A DNA stretch of 64,000 bases from Norana najaformis (Eukaryota; Annelida; Clitellata; Crassiclitellata; Hormogastridae): the NCBI GenBank assembly GCA_964023275.1, contig OZ029928.1, positions 3,125,606-3,189,605 on the forward strand. Direction: 5' to 3'. The notes beneath the pieces were generated by a model. That model was not told the DNA's origin. It made no database searches and saw only the letters and a program-made list of their open reading frames with translations. The position numbers and the translations under genes were made by a program. The stretch's first letter is position 1; each line of letters begins with the position of its first letter. Shown here one piece after another: positions 55,866 through 64,000 of this stretch.

Positions 55866-57434
55866 TCTGGTAGGCCTAGAGAGAAGGCTACTTTCTAGTA
55901 TTGAAACAATTCTGCCTTAGGTTTGTCTGTGTTAGGCTCAAGCCTAAGTTATGGGAGCAGGGTTTGGTTGTAGGGTGCAGATACTACCGACCCTAAAACA
56001 AGAAATACGACAGATACCATTTTATGAAGCATTTTGTAAGATCCATTCAGCAAGTCAGCAGTCAACAAGTGATACAGTCAAGTCATAAATTCAACAAGTC
56101 ATGCTGTCAACAAACGCAACATCGACTGGAACGTCGCCTACATAAATACCATCTTCTTAATCCGCGACCTAAAATGCAAAGTACTTTCTTAATCTGTCGA
56201 TATCTTCATGTATTTCTTCTTCATCTCACATGATATTTCTTTTCCATTTGTCCATGACTTGATTTCCGCTTCAATTCCAAACACCATCCTCCGAAGCCAT
56301 CTGACTGTCAGCCTGCCTGTTTCTTGGATCTGATTCTTGAATATTGGACTTGGAACCGAACCCTTCCTATCTACTGATTTTGTTTCGACTGGGCGCGAAT
56401 GAATAAGATGGTACCTGCAACTTAGCTTTCTTTGGGCGCTGTCGAAATCTCGAGCTTATGATTTCGACCGACTAGCGAGGGTTGGCACCGTGCAGGGAAA
56501 GTAAAATTTGCAGCAAATGGGCACAGATGACGAGGATGGCATATATAGGATGGACGACACTCGGGTGATCGACAAAAATGAGCAGTGAGGCAATGGACTT
56601 AAAGATGGAAGGAATATTTGAACATTCCGTGGATCATATAGTCTTTGGAATGGCATGTAGCGTCAACCATAGAGAAGTTCTGCGATTAGTTGAATACTTG
56701 TCCAGCTCAATTCTGCTGGCTCAACAGGCTTGCGAACGCTGCTTCAAATACCAACTGTGAGAAAAGGTTGGATGGTACAGCAATCGTGTCCCCTCAGCGG
56801 AGTACCACATCTGTCGTTCTCCACCCTCGATGCGGTCCAGTTATACAGTCAGAGGAACAGTGGCGATGCATGAGTGGTTAGAGTAAAATTGTCTAAGGGG
56901 ACAGAGCAGCAGTAGAGTCAGTCGGCAGTTTATTTGTGTGTAGTTATATGTTACGTTTAACAGGCACAAAATGAACTATATTAAAACCCAAGAATGTTAC
57001 AAAATATTACACACTCCATCTGACACTCAATCACTCAGTTCTCCATTCTTTCAGGCTTGTAAAACGAATATCGGTACCAACGCAGGTTGATAGGTTCAAA
57101 CTGGTGTCCTGTTGTTGGATTGTTGTGGTTGTGTTTGCACCTCACCTGAAGGATCCTTTGATCTCAGGATTCCACTTCGGAGGGGTTTCTATAAAGGACC
57201 GGAATACCTGTTTTAGCTTTCACTTTGTGGTATCCCATACCAAATAACCTCATTTGTGTGAGAGTGAACCCTTGCAGCTTGCACCGAACCTATTCCTGTG
57301 AGATTAAGGAAACTTGCAAACAATGTACATAGTGAAACTCCTTGTGAAATACATAGTATGGTCACTTAACTATAAGTAATCAGTTGATTTAATAAAACGA
57401 CGCCAAAAATATAATGATCTAGCACTATGATAAA
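55866..57434. other. Intergenic, no gene recognised
   Basis: Short frames only. Minus-strand text around 56230-56340 (LTVRWLRRMVFGIEAEI) may be a decayed LINE tail, but I could not place it. 56030-56110 repeats CAA.CAAGT(G/C)AT..(A/T)GTCA loosely. Confidence 0.35.
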
Positions 57435-57840
57435 GCACAGTCTAATCTAATCTTATTTAAAGACTTCTGTAGCGCCATTATCATAATGCCCTAGGTATCA
57501 GTCTATGGTCGCCTCAAGTAAAAATTGAGTCAAAAATCATAAACCCTTGGAGAAACCGGGTCGAATTCCAATAGATCAGAGAAGCCCAGGCTACGGTGGG
57601 TAAACAACTTGGAAGAGATGTGTCTTAGACCTGACTGACATAAAAGAATTGACAGAACGAAGTGAACGTGACAGTGAATTCCAAAAGTTTGGACCAGCTA
57701 CCAAGAAGGCCTGAGAGCCCAACACTGTTCGGGTATAGTGAACAGCAATAGTCACAGTGTCCATTGATCGAGAGCAATATTGGGGTGAATATGGAACATC
57801 GATGTCGACTGATTTGAATGAAGCACTTTGATGTAGTAGG
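57435..57840 (-). mobile_element. CR1/L2-like LINE (family D), 3' end
   Basis: The minus strand reads AVHYTRTVLGSQAFLVAGPN, FWNSLSRSLRSVNSFM and RSKTHLFQVVYPP, then a UTR with CCAAGGGTTTATGATTTT and a GATTAGATTAGA tail at 57433-57444. It is the clearest family D copy here. Confidence 0.8.
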
Positions 57841-58504
57841 CCTACAAATAATATAGAGGCAGAAAGACAGACTATAGTTTCAAACTAAAGGATAATAGCT
57901 ATTGGTGGTTTGCTTTCATAAAAGAAGCGTCAAAAACCATTCAAAAAAGCCGAATTCAAAATGAAAGAATCGAACGGAGTTCAGGTCTGTCGCCAGATAG
58001 GCCCCTACGGACCTTTTAGAGGAAAACATGCCAACTTAAAACTGTAAAAACTTTGCACACGAAAAGCAATTAATAGTAAGATCCTATAAATACGGAATAT
58101 GTGCTGAAATGTGTGAAATAGAGAAAGAATTTTGGAAGAACTGTTCACTTGCCAATATTGATGGTGGATAGTCAAACGTGACAGTAGGCCTAATGAAGCT
58201 CGTCCGCGAGCTGTGAAACTTTTCACTGACAAGTAATACGACATTATACTGAAAGTCTAAAGACAAAATCAGTCAACAGACTTGTTAAAACTGATTGATT
58301 TTCGAACGATTAACTTTAATTTGGTAACAGAAGACCTGAAGGATAACTTCGTTGGATGTAATGATGACTCATGTCGTTATTTATTTGTGCCGTCATAACT
58401 GTAGTTCAGACTTAAATAAGGAGCTATCATTGTGTGCAAGAAGTGTTACAGTTGTGAAGCAGCTTTACAGCAAATAATACGAAGCTTACGCCGCCAAGCT
58501 TGCT
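57841..58504. other. No gene recognised
   Basis: No domain or repeat that I can name. The minus frames at 58005-58266 are short and without features. Confidence 0.35.
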
Positions 58505-58690
58505 TTCGTTTGCAATAATTGTAATTGTAATGACGACAATTTATGTAGCATCGTAAGTGGCAGGCTACTTCTAAGGTACTTTACAAAGTCAAAAGTCAGC
58601 CCAGGTACTAAGAGTTGTGCAGTAAATAGAATTTCAGCTATTTTTAAAAAGAGGTTAAATAATTTAGTGAGCAGGCTAACTATCATATTT
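58505..58690 (-). mobile_element. LINE 3' tail fragment
   Basis: The minus strand ends AGTACCTTAGAAGTAGCC, then TAAATTGTCGTCATTACAAT and a TACAATTA tail, like the ends of the family E/I LINEs. Coding sequence is not recognisable. Confidence 0.4.
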
Positions 58691-59164
58691 TACGACTTCC
58701 ACAGATTATCAACTTTAAAATTCTCATGATATAGGATATGAAGAAGAAAAGAAAGAAAACTTGAGAAAGAAAGAGAACGCAGAAAGAAAACTTCATATAG
58801 TTAGTCGCCAGGTGGCCAAGCTGGACACTCAAGGATTTTATGCGTTCTTTCAGTTCGATATTTTAAACAAATTTCATGTTGAATTTTGTCCTTTATTGTC
58901 TAGTTATATCTCGGCGATCTGCAATACAATTTTCCAGCCCAAGTCAAGTATTCTTATTTTATTCTGATAACAGCTTGCAATATTCTTGGACTTTGGATGA
59001 ATGGTGAAATCGAGATGCAATGAAAACTACTGTTTTAATGTTTAACACTGATTATTTAAAGGTCTCGAACCCATTCAGTACAGTTTTTAAAATCGAATAC
59101 TGTATACTGAATGTATAGTATACAGTATGCTTTTATGCTTTCTTAAGTAGCGTTAATTTTCTCG
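58691..59164. other. No gene recognised
   Basis: AT-rich. A local TGTATACTGAATGTATAGTATACAG palindromic motif lies near 59100-59126. Confidence 0.35.
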
Positions 59165-59440
59165 CATCGGGAAAGATTTCCCAACTCTGTTCGACCTTTC
59201 TTTAGTCCCGAGGCAAATAAATACAAATACAATTGTATTTGATGCTGGTCTCCTTTTAAAGTTCAGAAGAGCACATACGACCATACGACAGAAAATCGAT
59301 GACGCTTGGCAGTTGTGCGTGAAGGACCTGCTTAAGGTCTGTACACAATAATCGCCAAGGCAGAGGGTTCGAACCATAGGCCTATTCCGCCTTATAGAAC
59401 GAGTGCTCTAACTAATCGGTTACCGCGCCACACATGAGGC
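59165..59440 (-). mobile_element. tRNA-headed SINE, copy 1
   Basis: The minus strand begins with GGCGCGGTAACCGATTAG and TTAGAGCACTCG (A-box region, near 59429-59400), then GGTTCGAACCC (perfect B-box, near 59372-59362). A body shared with 61690-61862 follows (AGACCTTAAGCAGG, CCTTCACGCACAA). No cloverleaf can be completed, so this is a SINE rather than a tRNA gene. Confidence 0.7.
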
Positions 59441-59724
59441 ACGAGTCACAATACTGGAAAACTAGGCAGAGGTGAAGGTGGCCAGGCTTATTTAATGGCT
59501 CTCTGTGCTCGCCATGCTACATCTTCATCACTGGATTCTTGCATTATTTGTTTAAGTAATGATGTCATTCACCACACAATGTTAGAATTATTTTAGTGGT
59601 CTTTATCTTCATACTTTTTCTAATTGTTTTGCATCAGTAAGGCTGCCGAGCCTTTCCCATAAAGTTTTAGGGGAATCGCATTCCCTCGCTTAAGGCACGA
59701 GAGCAGCCAAGGTAAAACGTAAAT

Positions 59725-60000
59725 GTAAATAATCAATACAATACAATACAACTTATATTTATAACGCGCCTTAATAAAACAATGTCTTACTCAAAAGACG
59801 CGTTACAACATAATAATTAGTTATAGTACTGAGAGAATAAATGAGTCTTAAGTTTTAATTTAAAATTATCTATTGAAGAGCATCTTCGAATAGATTCAGG
59901 TAAAGAGTTCCACTCAGCTGGACCAGCTACTTTGTTCAGTAAGCTGATAAAAATTTGTTATTTGTCATTCCTATAAATGACCTTGTTCCACTAATATATA
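59725..60000 (-). mobile_element. CR1/L2-like LINE 3' end
   Basis: The minus strand reads SLLNKVAGPAEWNSLPESIR, RCSSIDNFKLKLKTHLF and then a stop, followed by a UTR (GCGCGTTATAAATATAAG) and a (TATTG)n tail at 59732-59752. Upstream coding sequence is missing. Just left of it, 59640-59715 holds a GC-richer CTGCCGAGCCTTTCCC...GAGAGCAGCC stretch that may be another repeat end. Confidence 0.75.
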
Positions 60001-61689
60001 TGATAAAGTTCTGCTCTATCGATTATGATGCTGAGTTTCTCGTCCAGACCGCACTGTTCGGTTTTCCATCTTTTATTTCACGAATTGTCATTTACCACAC
60101 GAATACAATATAGTCTGTTGCAACGCGAGCGAGATTCTAGTTCAATTGTGGAGCAAGCGACTTAGTCTACGACAAACTTTAGATTACTCTACCCATAACG
60201 ATTACTGTAGCGTCAGAAGACGCTAGACTATCTTCTCTACATTCAGCTACGACCTTTCTGCCCGATGTCTGAACTCTGACTGCTGCTCGCTGTGCGAATC
60301 TCCTCTTCTGGTCTTCTCTGCCGACTGGTGCACTGCGAGTCTATATTTAGCGACATCTCGAGAGTAGCCCTTTCATTCGTAGTGTACCACTTGACATTCT
60401 GTTTGCATATCAGATGACAGATCTTCCAACCTCAGAACGATGCCTCTGAGGACTGATTTTGATAGAGTCGCGATATAAATGAGTGATTACCTATAGAAGA
60501 CAGTCCAGGAAGAATAGAGCTTGCCAATAGTAGATTTCAGAACGCACTTAGAACTAATGAGATGGCCAACGGGATATCTCGACCTCAATCGATGTACACA
60601 GCTACCGAAATTGGTTTTAGAGGCCACAGCAACATTTAACTATTTTTTACATTTTGAATTTAGGCTTGTTGGTGACGTAAAGTTTTTAAAGCATATTTTA
60701 ATCAGTTCTTAAGCTTTTTTCTGACATGAGAATGTTTTAATATTTGGTGTTAGATTTGCCAGGAGAGTTGGAGAGTTAGACCCATTTTCCATAGGCCACG
60801 CTTCAACCCCCAGCCCTGCTTAGAACATCGCTCGGGAGTAGGTCCAAGATTTATGGTGCATAATGCAGAACCATGAGATATACTACTTCATTAGAAGATG
60901 TATCATAAGTGGGTTGAGTTTAGCTAGTCATAAAAACCTAATTGTGTTCATACTTGTCTAACGTAAGCACCAACCACCTTAGGCCGCTACACATAACACA
61001 ACACGTAGATTAAAGATAAGTGATTTGCCTATAACTTAAAAAGCATATCTTTTTAAAATTTAAGCCAACAACTATACTATACCCATAAATATACAAACCA
61101 GACGTTAAACAGATCTGTGGTCCTCAAAATGAGGCAAATCACCACTATTGGGTAAATGAGCTCATTAAAGCTTGTACTGTGCTTGTAAAATTGATTCACT
61201 TCAAAAAAGAAAGTTTTGGCACCTTTTGTGCAAGTGGGTCATAAAAAAACTGACATAAAGATATCTAAACGGCCATGAGCAGGGGGGTTGAATGTCACAG
61301 CCGTGACTTTTAGCCCTGTTGTACTTTAAACCCCTTTGTTATTGCCAGTGAAATTGTTTGGCCTACAATTGTTACCACTGTAGGCTTTAGTAGGCTAGGC
61401 TTAACGTTATACATCCAGTTGCCGAATACGTGTTTTGCCGAATACCCTCCCCATCTGCCCTTCGAACTCCCGCACTTCAGCAGAAAACCAAGGTCTAGCT
61501 TAGATTGCCTTCTTGTTTTTATAGGGCTAACTGTATAACGGGCTGAAGCGCACTCTGATACTGCAAAGTCCAGAAAATGGACTCTAATTGTATCCAACGA
61601 AGTAAGTATATACAGTGTATACACAAATGCGTAGGGCCTACGTACGTACATGCATAATATATGCATACATACATGCATGCATACATGCA
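60001..61689. other. Intergenic, no gene recognised
   Basis: No domain in any frame, including the 137-codon minus frame 61723-61310. A CATGCATA(CATA)n-type microsatellite with TTATTATTATTATT lies at 61640-61702. Confidence 0.4.
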
Positions 61690-61862
61690 TTATTATTATT
61701 ATTTCTGCATTACTAAACGTCACTAGCTAGTGCATAAGCATCAATTGATGGCGCAGAGAAATTGTGAATGAAGGGCTTGTCCAAGTCTCTAACAGTAACC
61801 GTATCAGAGGAGGCTGAAACCCGTACATGCCAAGCGCTCTAACCAATCGGCTGCCGTGCCCC
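61690..61862 (-). mobile_element. tRNA-headed SINE, copy 2, with LINE A-like tail
   Basis: The minus strand begins GGGGCACGGCAGCCGATTGG then TTAGAGCGCTTGGC (A-box). A decayed B-box (GGGTTTCAGCCTC) and the shared body (AGACTTGGACAAGCCCTTCA) follow. It ends with CGCCATCAATTGATGC then TTATGCACTAG and an (AAT)n run. The ending matches the 3' end of LINE family A (CGCCATCGATTGATGCC then TTATGCATTA at 1676-1702). Confidence 0.75.
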
Positions 61863-62179
61863 GGTACACATATACTTTACATTTTAAGGTCAACGTCCGT
61901 TGAACTTTCAGCTACATACAGCCTGGAAAGGAAACCAAGATCCGAATGGTTGCCAAACAATCGTGGAACACGGTAACGCTCCTGGGTACCTAAGCATAAC
62001 CGGGCTTAAGTTATTTGCAACCTTTTTGCAAGTCTTGGCCCCGATTTTGACTAGCAACTTTTTGATAAAAGAATACACAAGAGTGGGGCTTAGGCGAGGG
62101 GTTAACTCTTCGTAAATAATTTAAGACTGACAAGGCATTTTACACAGGGTTATCCAGAATTAACGTGGTTTTTATTGAT

Positions 62180-62191
62180 CGCGCATGCGCG
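62180..62191. promoter_or_regulatory. NRF1-like palindrome
   Basis: CGCGCATGCGCG is a perfect match to the NRF1 core (GCGCATGCGC), 610 bp upstream of the next start codon, with TATATA at 62223. It may mark the promoter of the methyltransferase gene. It could also be part of a repeat, since it is preceded by GGGTTATCCAGAATTAACG, which looks transposon-like. Confidence 0.35.
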
Positions 62192-62800
62192 AAAGTTTTT
62201 TTTCAAGACAGCGCGGAGGACTATATATTCAGTTCGTCCATATTAGCAGTGCTGTTAATATCGCTATGTTGTGTCTCTTTCGCTTGGTATCTCTGATAGT
62301 TTTGTCAGTGTCGCGCTAGTATTGCGATAGTTTTATTTTGGTGGTATCGTTTGTATATCGCAGAGAGTTTTTATCTCTTAAATCAGCCTTACTCGATCTC
62401 ATAACCGCTTTCGCTGTGTAAGGTTTCCCGTCCAATTTTTTTATAATAAGCTGTGATTGACAAAACATGAAGTTCTGTTCGTGCCTCTTCTGGTTTTAAT
62501 CTGAAGTCTATGGTATCGAATGCTGATTAATGGAAACCAAAGGTTTGACCGAAAGCATGTTCCTTCGCCATCCATGAAATTGGCTGATTTAGTTTAATAA
62601 TTTGTGCTAATTCGTGGCTTCTAAATTTTTTGAAGTTAGCCAGATATTGACAATAAGCATAGGCCTGGCTCGGAATTCATATAGCTCAATAACCATCACA
62701 ATACATCAAGTGAAGTTTCCAATTTTAGCTCGTCCTCCAGCTTTATCACGTGGCGTTAAAGAAATTCTATTTTACGATTACATCCGATTTGAAAGGCAGA

Positions 62801-63087
62801 ATGGCAGCTAATTCGTTTGGTTTTGAACGTGAAACTGTCGCTAGCAACTACACCAAATACCGACCTACGTACCCACTAAAAATGTATGAAAAGATCCTCA
62901 AGTACCTTGATGAAGACTCTGACGGAATTGAGAGGAGAGGATTTGCTGTGGACGTCGGCTGTGGTGGTGGTGAGAGCACGTGGCCTTTGGCAAAAAACTT
63001 TGACAAAGTCATGGGCGTCGACTCCAGCGAAGTTCAGCTGAAAGGAGCAAAGATAGCCACTGCCAGTTTCAAAAACATCACCTACCG
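62801..63087 (+). CDS. SAM-dependent methyltransferase, first coding exon (partial)
   Basis: The ATG at 62801 (MAANSFGFERETVASNYTKY, then RPTYP) begins a soluble methyltransferase like the DDB_G0268948 / METTL-type family. Motif I is FAVDVGCGGGESTWPLA (about residues 49-65), and the following acidic strand is VMGVDSSEVQLKGAK. The exon ends ACCTACCG before donor GTAATC (63088), in phase 2. The rest of the domain must be encoded beyond the window, with an intron running through the minisatellite at 63.3 kb. An in-frame upstream codon (62750) exists, but the MAA start fits the family. It has no membrane anchor, unlike the methyltransferase at 52.96 kb. The substrate is unknown. Confidence 0.8.
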
Positions 63088-63295
63088 GTAATCTCATTGA
63101 CGTAATTATTGTGGAATCCCCTAAATGTATCGTCCGTATTTATTTAAGCAATTATTTAATTTAGTAAGTTTGCTTATTTTAGGTAATTAATAACCTGTTC
63201 TCAAAAAATACTTTGACATTTCGGGTAAAATTGTCGCAGTTATTGCCAGCTTCTCCTTCGCTGAATATTTTTCTCTTCTGGCAGTTTTGCTCACA

Positions 63296-63612
63296 CCCTA
63301 ATTTCACAACGTCTCAAAATACCCTAATTTAACAACGTCTCAAAATACCCTAATTTAACAACGTCTCAAAATACCCTAATTTAACAACGTCTCAAAATAC
63401 CCTAATTTAACATCGTCTCAAAATACCCTAATTTCACAACGTCTCAAAATACCCTAATTTAACAACGTCTCAAAATACCCTAATTTAACAACGTCTCAAA
63501 ATACCCTAATTTAACAACGTCTCAAAATACCCTAATTTAACATCGTCTCAAAATACCCTAATTTAACAACGTCTCAAAATACCCTAATTTAACAACGTCT
63601 CAAGAACGTCTC
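63296..63612 (+). repeat. 26-bp minisatellite, 12 units, higher-order structure
   Basis: Unit TAATTTAACAACGTCTCAAA plus ATACCC repeated without spacers. Units 1 and 6 carry TTTCACAACG, units 5 and 10 carry TTTAACATCG and the rest TTTAACAACG, giving two five-unit (130-bp) blocks with the same order. It lies in the first intron of the methyltransferase gene. Confidence 0.95.
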
Positions 63613-63719
63613 GCCTTAACTTTGTCAAAATTTTGTCTGCTCGATTCTACATATTACTTAGAAATTACTTTTGAGGTTGAACATTCAATCAAAAAACCAT
63701 TCCTTTCACTTTCCTCTAG

Positions 63720-64000
63720 ATTAGACTGCATTGTAACTGTAATTGTAAATTTGTAAATCGTAAAAGAAACATAACTAACATAAGCTAATCATAATGCACT
63801 GATAATGTATAAATAGCGGTTCTCAGAGTTCTTCACTACTTCGCCTCATTTTATGCCATTTATAATAAAATACTATATCACCGTCGTGAGCACTGGTTAG
63901 AGCTTTCGCGTCTCGATAAAGACTTGTAAGAATAGAACAGAATAGAACTGAATCAAATAGGGGAGAAATTAATCGAATAGAATAAGACACAGTCTAATAC
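63720..64000. repeat. LINE-tail and SINE-like debris
   Basis: TTGTAACTGTAATTGTAAAT at 63731-63750 resembles LINE tails. GTGAGCACTGGTTAGAGC near 63886 resembles the A-box region of the SINEs at 59.4 and 61.8 kb but no B-box follows, and 63930-63985 is a loose AGAATAGAAC repeat. Confidence 0.3.

Noticed and set aside
59362-59440. tRNA gene
   Set aside because: A- and B-box-like sequences are present, but no acceptor stem or anticodon arm pairs, and a second copy with the same body shows it is a SINE.
61310-61723. 137-codon minus frame as a gene
   Set aside because: Its start is the translation of a CATA/CATG microsatellite and the remainder has no recognisable feature.
63296-63612. CRISPR array
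   Set aside because: The repeats abut with no unique spacers and the context is eukaryotic; it is a minisatellite.

Overview
This is eukaryotic nuclear DNA from an animal. It is AT-rich, gene-sparse and packed with decayed transposable elements, and the host genes have spliceosomal introns (GT...AG borders with matching phases). The repeats are CR1/L2-like and RTE-like LINEs, hAT, Mutator and Merlin-like DNA transposons, a Ty3/Gypsy fragment and tRNA-headed SINEs. Together with the host gene families this suggests a marine invertebrate, plausibly a lophotrochozoan. That placement is inference, because no species-diagnostic gene is present.

Host genes, all on the + strand: (1) a single-exon type II membrane glycosyltransferase-like gene at 4.35-5.47 kb. 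(2) A GT77-like nucleotide-diphospho-sugar transferase with its main exon at 28.0-29.4 kb and, probably, a 59-bp exon encoding its signal anchor 8.7 kb upstream at 19.24 kb. (3) A two-exon type II glycosyltransferase-like gene at 35.94-36.65 plus 39.29-39.59 kb. (4) A type II membrane-anchored class I methyltransferase at 52.96-53.76 kb. (5) The first exon of a soluble SAM methyltransferase at 62.80 kb, running out of the window. Genes 1-4 share a short cytosolic tail, one N-terminal anchor and a lumenal enzyme domain. They look like a dispersed co-oriented cluster of Golgi glycan-modifying enzymes. A decayed C2H2 zinc-finger array lies at 55.3-55.9 kb on the minus strand.

Mobile DNA: 0-2 kb and 6.4-10 kb are LINE debris plus a Gypsy integrase remnant. 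10.085-12.682 kb is a complete-ended but frameshifted DNA transposon whose terminal inverted repeats I could align; two further relatives of its protein lie at 33.1-34.6 and 50.0-51.6 kb. 13-22.7 kb is mostly LINE fragments. 23-27.7 kb holds a ZMYM1-like hAT remnant invaded by a LINE and beside a Merlin-like scrap. 30.9-33.1 kb holds two LINEs in opposite orientation. 40.0-43.2 kb holds a LINE plus two foldback-type Mutator derivatives, each with terminal arrays of short tandem repeats and a near-perfect 9-10 bp target duplication. One keeps the start (FLYWCH finger) and the other the end of a FLYWCH-MULE transposase. 45.914-49.036 kb is the best-preserved LINE, bounded by a perfect 9-bp target duplication and inserted in a copy of an unidentified repeat. 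51.6-61.9 kb holds LINE tails and two SINEs.

Tandem repeats: a nearly identical 454-bp x2 duplication just 3' of the GT77 gene, a 26-bp minisatellite with five-unit higher-order structure at 63.3 kb, and several small ones. No rRNA gene, intact tRNA gene or CRISPR array was seen.
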